A stretch of 64,000 bases of DNA, taken from contig NZ_PTRA01000001.1 of the NCBI RefSeq assembly GCF_002943425.1, forward strand, positions 1,054,001 to 1,118,000, read 5' to 3'. Shown piece by piece: positions 8,192-17,436 of this stretch. Origin of the DNA: Siphonobacter curvatus. GTDB lineage: Bacteria; Bacteroidota; Bacteroidia; Cytophagales; Spirosomataceae. The notes beneath the pieces were generated by a model. It was not told the DNA's origin. It saw nothing but the letters and a program-made list of their open reading frames with translations, and did no database searches. How positions within the stretch are numbered: the stretch's first letter is position 1; the number at the start of each line of letters is the position of its first letter. The position numbers and the translations under genes are program-made.

Positions 8192-9766
8192 ATGCAAAAG
8201 TATTCCATCCTGTGGGCCGACGACGAAATTGATCTCCTTAAACCATATATTCTTTTCCTTACCCAGAAAGGCTACGATGTAACCCCCGTCAATTCTGGAG
8301 CAGATGCGTTGGAACAATTGGAAAACAATACCTTCGATGTTGTCTTTCTAGATGAAATGATGCCGGGTCTGACGGGTCTCGAAACCCTTGCTCAGTTAAA
8401 GCAGCAGTGGCCGAACCTGCCCGTGGTGATGATTACAAAATCCGAGGAAGAGCACATCATGGAAGGGGCCATCGGATCTAAAATTGCCGATTACCTGATT
8501 AAACCGCTGAATCCCAATCAGATTTTGCTTTCCGTTCGTAAAATTCTGGAATCGAGAAGATTGGTGGAAGAAAAAACTAATCTGAGCTATCAGCAGGAGT
8601 TTCGTCAGCTTTCCATGCAGTATCAGGACCGGATCGGTCACGAAGAATGGGCTGATATCTACAAGAAGCTCGTGTACTGGGAACTAGAAATAGACGCAAC
8701 GCCGAATAAGAGCATGGAAGAGGTAATGAACATGCAAAAATCAGAGGCTAATGCGAATTTCTGCCGGTTCATCGAAGACAATTACGAAGAGTGGATTAAC
8801 GAGCCCAAGGCCGATAAGCCTATTTTGTCGAATATGCTACTGCGGAAGAAGGTATTTCCGCATTTGCAACCCGGCAATCCCCTCTACTTCATCCTGATTG
8901 ACAATTTCCGATACGATCAATGGAAATTGATTGAACGTGCGTTGACGGATTACTTTACGGTGGAAGAGGAAAGTCATTACTATTCCATTTTACCAACGAC
9001 GACTTCCTTCGCCCGCAACTCGATTTTTTCGGGCTTGCTGCCCAGTGAGATTGAGAAACAGTATCCGCGTTTATGGGTGCACGACATTGAAGGCGATCAG
9101 AAAAACGATGAAGAAGGACTCAACGTGCATGAGGAAGAATTTCTACAAATGCAGTTGCAGAAAAGTCGCCTGAGCAATATCAAAATGTCGTATCACAAAA
9201 TTCTGAACGTCAATCAGGGAAAGGCACTCGTTGAAAACTTTAATAATATCGCCACGAATGATTTAGTTGCTGTCGTATACAACTTCGTAGACATGCTTTC
9301 GCACGCTCGTACAGACTCAGCTATGATTAAAGAGCTGGCGGCGGACGAATCTGCCTATCGCAGTCTGACTAACTCCTGGTTTCAGCATTCGCCTTTGCTA
9401 GAATTTCTCAAGAAAATTGCCGAGAAAGGCGGCCGGGTGGTACTAACCACCGATCACGGTATGATTCGCGTACAAAAGCCCGTACGGATCATTGGTGACC
9501 GTTCTGTTAATACGAATTTGCGGTATAAGCAGGGGAAAAACCTGAATTTTGACGAAGATCACGTGCTCGTATGCCGTCGCCCTGAAGCCTTTGGCTTACC
9601 GAAATACAACGTTTCGTCGGCGTATGTTTTCACGCTAGAGGATTACTTCTTTGCGTACCCCAATAACTATAATTATTACGTCAATTATTACAAGGATACA
9701 TTCCAGCACGGAGGCGTTTCCTTGGAAGAAGTGATTGTACCCGTCGTACAATTGAAAGCGAAATAA
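8192..9766 (+). CDS. porX: PorX-type response regulator with PglZ/alkaline-phosphatase-like domain
   Basis: In Porphyromonas and Flavobacterium, PorX controls expression of the type IX secretion system. It has 524 residues. The receiver domain (1-120) has WADDE, phospho-acceptor Asp54 in FLDEMMPG and the Lys104 of YLIKPL. The rest (about 220-520) is a PglZ/alkaline-phosphatase-fold domain: LIDNFRYDQW (Asp237) and TTDHGM look like metal ligands, and Thr271 in PTTTSFARN sits where the proposed PorX nucleophile lies. There is no DNA-binding output domain. It stands alone here without a PorY kinase, as is common in this phylum. A T9SS-sorted protein at 33.8-36.1 kb shows that the secretion system is used. 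Confidence 0.93.
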   Translation: MQKYSILWADDEIDLLKPYILFLTQKGYDVTPVNSGADALEQLENNTFDVVFLDEMMPGLTGLETLAQLKQQWPNLPVVMITKSEEEHIMEGAIGSKIADYLIKPLNPNQILLSVRKILESRRLVEEKTNLSYQQEFRQLSMQYQDRIGHEEWADIYKKLVYWELEIDATPNKSMEEVMNMQKSEANANFCRFIEDNYEEWINEPKADKPILSNMLLRKKVFPHLQPGNPLYFILIDNFRYDQWKLIERALTDYFTVEEESHYYSILPTTTSFARNSIFSGLLPSEIEKQYPRLWVHDIEGDQKNDEEGLNVHEEEFLQMQLQKSRLSNIKMSYHKILNVNQGKALVENFNNIATNDLVAVVYNFVDMLSHARTDSAMIKELAADESAYRSLTNSWFQHSPLLEFLKKIAEKGGRVVLTTDHGMIRVQKPVRIIGDRSVNTNLRYKQGKNLNFDEDHVLVCRRPEAFGLPKYNVSSAYVFTLEDYFFAYPNNYNYYVNYYKDTFQHGGVSLEEVIVPVVQLKAK

Positions 9767-9781
9767 GTTACCTTTCTACTG

Positions 9782-9823
9782 AAAACAAAAGCCACCTGTC
9801 AATCGGGTGGCTTTTGTTTTCCT
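9782..9823 (+). terminator. Rho-independent terminator after porX
   Basis: Perfect 15-bp stem: AAAACAAAAGCCACC (9782-9796) against 9806-9820, with a 9-base loop and a T-rich 3' side. Confidence 0.9.
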
Positions 9824-9869
9824 TTAAATAATTTAATGAAAATTTATTTGCAGAGAGTAAGCATATATG

Positions 9870-9901
9870 TTTAAATCCACTGATAAATTTATCTTACTTT
9901 G
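9870..9901 (+). promoter_or_regulatory. Probable promoter of the first wzi-like gene
   Basis: TTTA at 9870-9873, 20 bases, then TTACTTTG at 9894-9901. Each box differs from the TTTG / TAnnTTTG consensus at one base. The expected leader is about 60 bases. Confidence 0.5.
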
Positions 9902-9966
9902 CGTAGATTGATAAGAAATTACAAGCCCCCAGCTTACCAAGAATATATACCACCCTACCTAAATTT

Positions 9967-11499
9967 ATGCGTTATTTTACCTTCCTAAGTATCCTATGTC
10001 TTAGTATTGGATGGAATTCAGTCATTGCTCAAGATAGTACGCGTAGCTTCGGTACTTACTTCGTGCAAGCAGCAACTACGGCCTTATCAAGTTCAGACCG
10101 AACGGCTTTCTGGCTCCAGACCAACCAGTACGGAACGATACCAAGAACGCCCCAGGGCGGTTTATTATCTGCCGGAGTGTATTACCGCGTTCCGCTCTCC
10201 CGACGGTCTAACCGCTGGTCTATTGACGCAGGGCTTGAAGGCATCGCTCAAACCCAAAATCCTAAACTAAACGGTGTTCTTACCGAAGGCTACTTACGGT
10301 TGAATTTCAAAAACTGGGAACTCTACGGCGGACGTAAACGAGAATTTATAGGCTTGGCAGATACGCTGACGGGTATGGGATCTCTGAACTGGTCGGGGAA
10401 TGCCCTGCCGATTCCCCAGATTCACTTTGGAACCCGAACCTTCATTCCCGTTCCCGTAGTAGGAAAATGGCTCAAGTTCAAAGCCTATTACACACACGGC
10501 TGGTTTGAAAACTATAACTCTTTTACGAAGGATGCTTTTCTACACCAGAAAGGACTGTATCTGAAATTTGGGAAGGAAGATTGGGCCATCAATCTCTATG
10601 GCGGCTTGAGTCACTTTGTACAATGGGGGGGATACGCCCCTAGTTTAGCCGACGACCCAGGATTCTTATCTAAGCACGGGAAGTTTAATCAATCGGCTTT
10701 CGCCTACTGGAATGGCGTCGTATTGGCAAAAAGTATGCAGGTAAAATACGGTTATAGTGGTTATCCGATCGACGATTTTATCTCCATCGATGTAAATCGG
10801 ATTGGGAATCACCTAGGAACCGTTGATGCAGGCGTGGAGGTTAAAAACTGTAACTACAACCTCTTTTTTTATCGGCAAAGTATGTTTGATGATGGGTCTC
10901 TTTTCTACCTCATTAATATTGATGATGGCCTGAATGGGGTACGTTATTTGAATAAAGTGCAGCAGGCATCCGATTTCTATCTTAAACGCGTAACCCTCGA
11001 ATGGTTAAGTACAGTGAGTCAGGGTGGCGATGAATTTATTATCGACGAGTCACAGAAACGGGGAATTGATAATTATTTTAACCACAGCCAGTACCAAGAT
11101 GGTTGGACGTATTTTGACCGCTCTATCGGTGTTCCTTTTGTTCAACCCGATAGCGATTTAAAGAAAGAAGTACGAACAAACGTACGCGGGATGCCCAACA
11201 ATCGTGTACAGGTAATCAATATGACGTTGACTGGTCAGTACAAGCGACGCACCACCTGGGAAATACGAGCGTCGTACAGCAAAAACTTTGGTACGTATAG
11301 TAACATTACTTACGACACAAGTCCTTATTATAAGGGCCCTTTAAAGCAATTTTCTGGTTTAATTCGAGTAGGTGTAAAAATGCCCTGGCTGAAAGGAAGC
11401 GAAATCTCCGGGGCCATTGCGTATGATCGGGGTGAAATGTATGACAACACGGTAGGAGGGTATTTGAGCATTCGAAAATCAGGAATTTTTACGCGGTAA
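9967..11499 (+). CDS. Capsule assembly Wzi family outer-membrane protein, copy 1
   Basis: A 510-residue protein with a clear signal peptide (MRYFTFLSILCLSIGWNSVIAQ). Its beta-rich body is typical of the Wzi family, 18-stranded outer-membrane barrels linked to surface polysaccharide in Proteobacteria. Family-like segments are the N-terminal TAFWLQTNQYGTIP, LYGGRKREFIGL, LKFKAYYTHGWFEN and HQKGLYLKFG; the C-terminus ends in SIRKSGIFTR. The next gene is a full-length paralogue. No capsule biosynthesis genes are nearby, so a structural or scaffolding role in the outer membrane is as likely as capsule attachment. Confidence 0.87.
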   Translation: MRYFTFLSILCLSIGWNSVIAQDSTRSFGTYFVQAATTALSSSDRTAFWLQTNQYGTIPRTPQGGLLSAGVYYRVPLSRRSNRWSIDAGLEGIAQTQNPKLNGVLTEGYLRLNFKNWELYGGRKREFIGLADTLTGMGSLNWSGNALPIPQIHFGTRTFIPVPVVGKWLKFKAYYTHGWFENYNSFTKDAFLHQKGLYLKFGKEDWAINLYGGLSHFVQWGGYAPSLADDPGFLSKHGKFNQSAFAYWNGVVLAKSMQVKYGYSGYPIDDFISIDVNRIGNHLGTVDAGVEVKNCNYNLFFYRQSMFDDGSLFYLINIDDGLNGVRYLNKVQQASDFYLKRVTLEWLSTVSQGGDEFIIDESQKRGIDNYFNHSQYQDGWTYFDRSIGVPFVQPDSDLKKEVRTNVRGMPNNRVQVINMTLTGQYKRRTTWEIRASYSKNFGTYSNITYDTSPYYKGPLKQFSGLIRVGVKMPWLKGSEISGAIAYDRGEMYDNTVGGYLSIRKSGIFTR

Positions 11500-11520
11500 A
11501 CGCTTATTAAAAAAATAACA

Positions 11521-11558
11521 AAACCGGCTAAAGTGATTGTTTAGGCCGGTTTTTTTTG
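11521..11558 (+). terminator. Terminator between the two wzi-like genes
   Basis: AAACCGGCTAAA (11521-11532) pairs with TTTAGGCCGGTTT (11540-11552), leaving one bulged base, then an eight-T run. It shows that the paralogues are separate transcription units. Confidence 0.85.
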
Positions 11559-11788
11559 TGTCTAAGCAAATTTCAATAGTATAAAAAAGGAATACTTCAA
11601 TAAATAGATAGAAAAATCTAGTATTTAAAAGAATAGCTCAAGCTTACAAAGTCTTCTAAATTTTGATTTATATAATTATTAATAGATATTTGACGGTAAA
11701 TCCGTACTATTCTTGGATATTTTTAGTAGTACTTTGTAGAAGAAGTAGGATAATTGTATTTGACCTTATATTGAATTAACCAACCTTG
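11559..11788. other. AT-rich spacer upstream of the second wzi-like gene
   Basis: About 230 bases without a coding frame. GTACTTTG at 11729-11736, about 50 bases before the start, resembles the -7 region of the first copy but lacks a matching -33 box. Nothing else is recognisable. Confidence 0.4.
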
Positions 11789-13279
11789 ATGTATAAGTTT
11801 TTAGGACTAAGTCCTTTTCTAATCGCCTTTGCCTGCAACATACTTTACGCTCAGGACAGTACCCAACGGAATGGGGGAACTTATTTTGTACAATTAGCTA
11901 CAACGGCTTTATCTACGTCGGATCGAACTGCTTTTTGGTTGCAGACGAACCAATACGGGGTTATTCCTAGCAAACCACAAGGCATGTTAGCTTCGGCTGG
12001 CGTATACTATCAAGTACCCTTATCCCGCCGCTCGAATCGCTGGAGGGTTGACGGGGCCATTGAAGTAATGGGCCAGACCAATAATCCAGAATTTAAGGGC
12101 ATCATTACGGAGGGGTACTTACGGCTGAAGTACAAAAAGTGGGAATTGTACGGGGGACGGAAACGCGAATACGTGGGTTTGTCCGATACACTACTCGGCA
12201 TGGGCTCCATGGTTTCTTCTACCAACGCCTTGCCCATCCCACAAATTCGCCTGGGTACGTATGATTTTATTCCCGTACTCGGTCGATGGTTGCACATGAA
12301 AGCCTATTTGTCCCACGGCTGGTTCGAAAACAGTCGTCCGTTTGTACAACATGCCTACCTTCATCAGAAAGGCCTTTATGTGCGTTTGGGTACTAAAAAC
12401 TGGCCTGTAGTCTTGCACGCCGGGGTGAACCATTCCGTACAGTGGGCTGGTTACGCCCCTGCCTTTAAGAACGATCCTGGAGATATGGCCCGCTATGGAT
12501 ATTTTGAAAAGTCATGGTTAGGTTACTGGGGCGTGTTTACTGGACAAAGTATGGCCAATTATGCAGTGGCTAATCCGGGAAAAGTTATTGTGTTTGATCA
12601 GAACCGGATCGGCAACCACTTAGGAACCATTGACATGGCTCTACAATGGCGACCCGCTGCTTTCGACGTCTTCCTGTACCGACAAATTATGTTTGAAGAT
12701 GGATCGCTATTTTATCGCCTAACCACAGCCGATAGTTTCAATGGTATTCGATGGAAGAGTAAAATGCCCAGTCATGCCGCTTTTTCGCTTAAACAAGTTA
12801 CGGTGGAATGGCTCAGTACCATTGATCAGGGCGGTGAAGAGTTTATGGATACTGATCCTAAAAAGCGAGGAAGAGACAATTATTTCAATAACAGCCAGTA
12901 TCAGGATGGTTGGACGTACTTTGGTCGTGGCATTGGCACACCTTTTGTTACACCTGACGCGGATTTGAAAACTGGCGTTCGCCGCTATTCGTTGGGCTTT
13001 TCGAACAATCGGGTAGAAGTTTTGCACACGGGCTTCGCGGGAACATTTAAGCAGAATACGTCCTGGGAAATGAAGCTTTCCTTTAGTCGAAATCGCGGTA
13101 CGTACGTACAGCCTTATGCGAAACCGCTGGAACAGTTTTCGGGTATCCTGCGAGTAGGTACGCGGTTACCCTGGCTGAAGGGTGGCGAACTGAGTGGAGC
13201 CGTGGCTTACGACAGTGGTGAACTGTACGAAAATACGCTGGGAGCGTACATAAGTCTACGTAAATCAGGATTTTTTTAG
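11789..13279 (+). CDS. Capsule assembly Wzi family outer-membrane protein, copy 2
   Basis: Paralogue of the preceding gene, 496 residues from the ATG at 11789; a TTG immediately before is in frame but unnecessary. The signal peptide MYKFLGLSPFLIAFACNILYA is followed by the same landmarks as copy 1: TAFWLQTNQYGVIP, LYGGRKREYVGL, LHMKAYLSHGWFEN, HQKGLYVRLG, NNSQYQDGWTYF and a C-terminal SLRKSGFF. The two proteins align end to end with about half the residues identical by eye, so this is a tandem duplication followed by divergence. It ends in a terminator shared with the convergent ftsE. Confidence 0.87.
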   Translation: MYKFLGLSPFLIAFACNILYAQDSTQRNGGTYFVQLATTALSTSDRTAFWLQTNQYGVIPSKPQGMLASAGVYYQVPLSRRSNRWRVDGAIEVMGQTNNPEFKGIITEGYLRLKYKKWELYGGRKREYVGLSDTLLGMGSMVSSTNALPIPQIRLGTYDFIPVLGRWLHMKAYLSHGWFENSRPFVQHAYLHQKGLYVRLGTKNWPVVLHAGVNHSVQWAGYAPAFKNDPGDMARYGYFEKSWLGYWGVFTGQSMANYAVANPGKVIVFDQNRIGNHLGTIDMALQWRPAAFDVFLYRQIMFEDGSLFYRLTTADSFNGIRWKSKMPSHAAFSLKQVTVEWLSTIDQGGEEFMDTDPKKRGRDNYFNNSQYQDGWTYFGRGIGTPFVTPDADLKTGVRRYSLGFSNNRVEVLHTGFAGTFKQNTSWEMKLSFSRNRGTYVQPYAKPLEQFSGILRVGTRLPWLKGGELSGAVAYDSGELYENTLGAYISLRKSGFF

Positions 13280-13294
13280 CTCCTATCACCTCAT

Positions 13295-13337
13295 AAAAAA
13301 GAGAGCGAATTCTTCGGAATTCGCTCTCTTTTTTTTA
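13295..13337. terminator. Bidirectional terminator (wzi copy 2 / ftsE)
   Basis: GAGAGCGAATTC (13301-13312), a TTCG tetraloop, then the perfect complement (13317-13328). A six-A run before and a T-run after make it work on both strands. Confidence 0.92.
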
Positions 13338-13344
13338 ATACTAT

Positions 13345-14037
13345 TTATAAATAGTCACGCTCGACGACTTTACCATTTTCACAACGTAGCATCCGCTGCG
13401 GAAACTTACGAATCAGATCAAAATCGTGGGTAGCCATCAGCACGGACATCCCCGATTTATTAATACTCAGAAAGAGACGCATAATATCTTCTGACACTTC
13501 AGGATCAAGGTTCCCCGTCGGCTCGTCGGCCAGTAAAATTTCCGGATCATTCAACAAGGCCCGAGCAATGACGACGCGTTGTTGCTCGCCACCCGAAAGC
13601 TGATGGGGCATTTTATTCATCTCGCCACTTAGCCCAACGCGAATCAAAACTTCAGCAATCCGCGTTTTCATCTTCATGGAATCCGTCCAGCCCGTTGCTT
13701 TAAGTACAAACTCCAGGTTTTGGGCAATGTTACGATCCATGAACAGCTGGAAATCCTGAAAAACGATTCCCAGCTTTCGACGAAGAAAAGGAATGTCTTT
13801 CCGGCGAATGGAATTGAGTTCATAGCCCGCTATTTGTACCGAACCTTTCACCAGGGAAAGATCGGCGTAGAGGGTCTTGAGCAATGAACTTTTCCCACTA
13901 CCGGTCCGGCCAATGAGGTATACAAACTCACCCTTCTGAATGGCAAAATTGATATTTTCCAGCACTTGTTTTTCACCGAGCTGGTAAACATCTGTATTTA
14001 AAACCTGTACCACAGGCTGGTTGGCAAACGGAATCAT
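13345..14037 (-). CDS. ftsE: Cell-division ABC-type ATPase FtsE
   Basis: Cytoplasmic ATPase that pairs with the membrane protein FtsX to couple division to peptidoglycan hydrolase activation. The 230 residues show a full ABC set: Walker A GRTGSGKS (43-50), Q-loop VFQDFQLF, signature LSGGEQQR (147-154), Walker B ILLADEPTGNLDP and His204. DEPTGNLDP and the FQDF/FRLL-type Q-loop are characteristic of the FtsE/LolD group. LolD is the main alternative, but the short form and the N-terminal pattern (VLNTDVYQLGEKQVLENINF) favour FtsE. ftsX is not adjacent, as is common in Bacteroidota. Confidence 0.85.
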   Translation of the reverse strand: MIPFANQPVVQVLNTDVYQLGEKQVLENINFAIQKGEFVYLIGRTGSGKSSLLKTLYADLSLVKGSVQIAGYELNSIRRKDIPFLRRKLGIVFQDFQLFMDRNIAQNLEFVLKATGWTDSMKMKTRIAEVLIRVGLSGEMNKMPHQLSGGEQQRVVIARALLNDPEILLADEPTGNLDPEVSEDIMRLFLSINKSGMSVLMATHDFDLIRKFPQRMLRCENGKVVERDYL

Positions 14038-14143
14038 TATAAATCTGAACTTTTGTCTTTTAAAACGACCGACTGGGGTCGATAGTTTAAATTACCTCGA
14101 AAATCAGGTGCACCTTGAATGAAAGTCAATATTAGGAAACTAC

Positions 14144-14175
14144 TTTGGAAAGCCGATCAATAGGGACTAATTTTG
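14144..14175 (+). promoter_or_regulatory. Consensus Bacteroidota promoter upstream of ahcY
   Basis: TTTG at 14144-14147, exactly 20 bases, then TAATTTTG at 14168-14175, a full match to both boxes of the primary-sigma promoter. Transcription would start near 14182, leaving a leader of about 170 bases before ahcY. The rest of the 315-base spacer (14038-14352) holds no coding frame and no riboswitch class I recognise. Confidence 0.75.
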
Positions 14176-14352
14176 TACGAAATTGAGTTCTTACTCAGAT
14201 AATGACCGTAATGTAAGCAGCCCACTGCGAAGAGAACGGAAAACTGAAGCTGATCGTCAGAAAGTTAAAGAATGATTGATGCTTCGTTCATACGAATTTT
14301 CGCGGTTTTAATCCAACTTTACATTACCTATCCCAGATCGTTGATCTAACAT

Positions 14353-15666
14353 ATGGAAGCTACGCAAACGTACATCCCTTACAAAGTAAAAGACATTTCC
14401 CTGGCCGAATGGGGTCGCAAAGAAATTCGCCTCGCTGAGGCCGAAATGCCCGGTCTGATGGCCATCCGGAAAGAATACGGACCGCAGAAACCCCTGGCAG
14501 GTGCTCGCATCGCGGGTTGTCTGCACATGACCATCCAAACGGCCGTTTTGATTGAAACGCTGGTTGAACTGGGTGCTGAAGTAACCTGGTCTTCCTGCAA
14601 CATCTTCTCTACGCAAGATCACGCCGCTGCTGCCATTGCCGCCGCTGGTATATCGGTATACGCCTGGAAAGGCCTGAACGAAGAAGAGTTCAACTGGTGC
14701 ATCGAGCAAACTTTGTTCTTCGGAGCGGAACGTACGCCCCTGAACATGATTCTCGACGATGGTGGCGATTTGACCAACATGGTTTTCGACGACTATCCCG
14801 AGCTGATTGACGGTATCAAAGGTCTGTCGGAAGAAACGACGACGGGTGTGCATCGTCTGTATGAGCGTTACCGCAAAGGAACGTTGTACCTCCCCGCAAT
14901 CAACGTAAACGACTCGGTTACCAAATCGAAATTCGATAATAAATACGGCTGTAAAGAATCACTCGTAGACGCGATTCGTCGCGGTACGGACCTGATGCTG
15001 GCCGGTAAAGTGGCTGTAGTAGCTGGATATGGTGATGTAGGAAAAGGTTCTGCTGAGTCCCTGCGGGGAGCGGGTTGCCGCGTGCTGGTGACGGAAATCG
15101 ATCCGATTTGTGCCCTTCAGGCTGCCATGGATGGTTATGAAGTAGTAACGATGGATAACGCCGCCCCACGGGCCAATATCTTCGTAACGGCTACGGGTAA
15201 CATCAACATCATCAAAGATCGTCACTTCAAGGCGATGAAAGATAAGGCGGTTGTTTGTAACATCGGTCACTTCGACAACGAAATCGATATGGCTTGGTTG
15301 AACGCAAACTACGGCTCAACGAAATCACAAATCAAGCCTCAAGTTGATCTGTATACGATCGATGGCAAAGAAGTGATCGTACTTGCCGAAGGACGTCTGG
15401 TAAACTTGGGCGTAGCGATGGGTCACCCTTCCTTCGTAATGTCGAACTCGTTCTCGAACCAAACGCTGGCTCAGCTTGAACTCTGGACCAACACGGACAA
15501 ATACGAGAAAAAAGTATACGTATTGCCGAAGCACCTCGATGAGAAAGTGGCGGCTCTGCACCTGGATCACATCGGTGCTCAACTCGAAAAACTCGACGTA
15601 GAGCAAGCCGATTACATTGGTGTAACGGTAGAAGGTCCGTTCAAATCGGAACTGTATCGTTACTAA
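14353..15666 (+). CDS. ahcY: Adenosylhomocysteinase
   Basis: NAD-dependent enzyme that splits S-adenosylhomocysteine into adenosine and homocysteine, clearing the by-product of methylation. It has 437 residues, as expected. Landmarks are [15 protein letters not shown], the substrate-binding DDGGDLT, the NAD loop [10 protein letters not shown] (residues 223-232), GHFDNEID and the C-terminal KSELYRY. The homocysteine produced is the substrate of MetH encoded at 38.1-41.9 kb. It is a single-gene unit with a consensus promoter and a strong terminator. Confidence 0.98.
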   Translation: MEATQTYIPYKVKDISLAEWGRKEIRLAEAEMPGLMAIRKEYGPQKPLAGARIAGCLHMTIQTAVLIETLVELGAEVTWSSCNIFSTQDHAAAAIAAAGISVYAWKGLNEEEFNWCIEQTLFFGAERTPLNMILDDGGDLTNMVFDDYPELIDGIKGLSEETTTGVHRLYERYRKGTLYLPAINVNDSVTKSKFDNKYGCKESLVDAIRRGTDLMLAGKVAVVAGYGDVGKGSAESLRGAGCRVLVTEIDPICALQAAMDGYEVVTMDNAAPRANIFVTATGNINIIKDRHFKAMKDKAVVCNIGHFDNEIDMAWLNANYGSTKSQIKPQVDLYTIDGKEVIVLAEGRLVNLGVAMGHPSFVMSNSFSNQTLAQLELWTNTDKYEKKVYVLPKHLDEKVAALHLDHIGAQLEKLDVEQADYIGVTVEGPFKSELYRY

Positions 15667-15685
15667 TTAGCCGTTCAATACACGG

Positions 15686-15727
15686 AAAAGCCGGGCGTTT
15701 GTACAAACGCCCGGCTTTTGTTTTTTA
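15686..15727 (+). terminator. Terminator after ahcY
   Basis: A perfect 34-base palindrome (15686-15719) built on AAAAGCCGGGCGTTTG and its complement, with almost no loop, followed by a T-run. Confidence 0.92.
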
Positions 15728-15759
15728 TTTGCAGTCAGTGAAACCCTTCTTCCAGCCTC

Positions 15760-17376
15760 ATGAAAAAGATCTTCTTCGGATTCTTGCTTTTCGGATACGG
15801 TCTGGCGTTTAGTCAAACAACGCCCGAAAGCAGCAACGGGCTGAATCGATTTCGTGCGAATTACGACGTTGGCTTTTATGACTTGAATGTAAAGGTTAAT
15901 CCAACGACCGAATCCATTCAGGGAACCGTAACCATCCGGTTCAAAGCTCTGGAAAATCTGTTTCGGATTCAGCTGGACCTGGTACCGAATCTGGAAATAG
16001 TAGAGGTAACGCAGGACGCTCAAACGCTGAAATTCCTGCGGAAAGAATCGATTGTATGGGTGGATTTTCCCGAGCCACTGCGAAAGGGAAAAATAACTAC
16101 CATTCAGGTAACGTATCGAGGTAAACCCCAAGGTATAGCAGATGCTAGTCAGGTAGGTGGAGTTGACTGGCGGGAAAATTTGTCCGGTAAAAGCTGGATC
16201 ACCGTTTCGACCCAGCACGCAGGCGGTCGGCTATGGTGGCCCTGCAAGGATGATTTTTCGGATAAAGCCGACTCCATGCGGATTCACGTGGTAGTACCAA
16301 AAGAGCTGACCGGCGTAGCGAACGGACATCTGGAAAGCGTGTACAAAAATCGACCGGATGGCTATTGGTCGTACAACTGGCGAGTAAGCTATCCCATTCA
16401 GCCGGCGAGTGTCACGCTGCACGTCAGCAATTTTCAACGGATTCAGGATACGTACGAAGCGTTGGATGGGGCTCAACTTTCACTGGAGTATTACGTCATG
16501 CCGGACCGCGTAGCAAAGGCCCAGACGCATTTTCAGCAGGTAAAAACGATGCTGAATACGTACGAAAAGATTTTCGGCAAGTACCCGTTCTGGCGGGATG
16601 GATACCGGCTCGTGGAAACGCCTTTTCAGGGAATGGCTCCGCAGGGCGTAATTCCGTACGCGAACTTTTACCGGAATTTGCCAACGTATGATTTCGATTA
16701 TACGATTGTCCACGAAAGTGCCCATCATTATTTCGGAAACAGCGTTTCGTATCGGGATCAGGCCGACGCCTGGATCTCAGAAGCTTTTGCTACCTACGCG
16801 GAAATTCTGTACCTGGAACGAACGAAAGATTACCTGACGGCTCTCGAACGACTTAAGGAATATCGAAAACTGATCAAGAATACCGAGCCGCTAGTCGAAC
16901 CTTCGGGCGTGGAAGAACTGCCCAAAACCCAGGATCAAGCCTACAAGGGAGCCTGGATCTTGCACACTTTACGAAAGGTGGTGAACAACGATTCGCTGTG
17001 GTACCGTACCTTGCGTGCAATTCCCAAACGCTTTGCCTATCAGGTTATTACGACGGAGGAATTAGTGCGTTTTTTCAATCAGGAGCTGGCAATTGACTGT
17101 ACCCCTTTTTTCAATCAGTACCTGTTTCATGCCGACCCACCCGTTTTTGAATTTACGTCGGTTGATAATCCTAAACGCTTTAAATTAACCTACCGCTGGC
17201 GTACGAAAGTGCCCGGTTTTGTCATGCCCGTTCGGGTAACTTTTGGGGACCGCTATGAAACCTTGTATCCCACGAATGAGTGGCAAACGGTGTATTTGAA
17301 AAAGGAAGATGGGCAGCAATTCCGGCTGGATACGGATCGTTTTTACATCTTTGGCAGCCATCTGCCCTTGGAATAA
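15760..17376 (+). CDS. M1 family (gluzincin) metallopeptidase, exported
   Basis: A 538-residue protein with a signal peptide (MKKIFFGFLLFGYGLAFSQ), so periplasmic or membrane-attached. The N-terminal beta domain is of aminopeptidase-N type. The zinc site is complete: HESAH at 318-322 and Glu341 in ISEAFATY give HExxH-x18-E. The usual exopeptidase motif GAMEN is replaced by GMAPQG, which lacks the glutamate that binds the substrate N-terminus, so classical aminopeptidase activity is uncertain. It lacks the long C-terminal helical domain of PepN. The neighbours give no further clue. Confidence 0.88.
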   Translation: MKKIFFGFLLFGYGLAFSQTTPESSNGLNRFRANYDVGFYDLNVKVNPTTESIQGTVTIRFKALENLFRIQLDLVPNLEIVEVTQDAQTLKFLRKESIVWVDFPEPLRKGKITTIQVTYRGKPQGIADASQVGGVDWRENLSGKSWITVSTQHAGGRLWWPCKDDFSDKADSMRIHVVVPKELTGVANGHLESVYKNRPDGYWSYNWRVSYPIQPASVTLHVSNFQRIQDTYEALDGAQLSLEYYVMPDRVAKAQTHFQQVKTMLNTYEKIFGKYPFWRDGYRLVETPFQGMAPQGVIPYANFYRNLPTYDFDYTIVHESAHHYFGNSVSYRDQADAWISEAFATYAEILYLERTKDYLTALERLKEYRKLIKNTEPLVEPSGVEELPKTQDQAYKGAWILHTLRKVVNNDSLWYRTLRAIPKRFAYQVITTEELVRFFNQELAIDCTPFFNQYLFHADPPVFEFTSVDNPKRFKLTYRWRTKVPGFVMPVRVTFGDRYETLYPTNEWQTVYLKKEDGQQFRLDTDRFYIFGSHLPLE

Positions 17377-17436
17377 GGCAACGTCTTGGTACGGAATTTT
17401 CTGCTTAACCGCTATGTACTAATAGCGATTTTAGCC

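Noticed and set aside
8192-9766. PglZ domain as sign of a BREX or other phage-defence system
   Set aside because: The domain is fused to a receiver, as in PorX, and no brx, pglX or methylase gene is present.
11786-11788. TTG start for the second wzi-like gene
   Set aside because: An ATG follows directly and gives a normal signal peptide.
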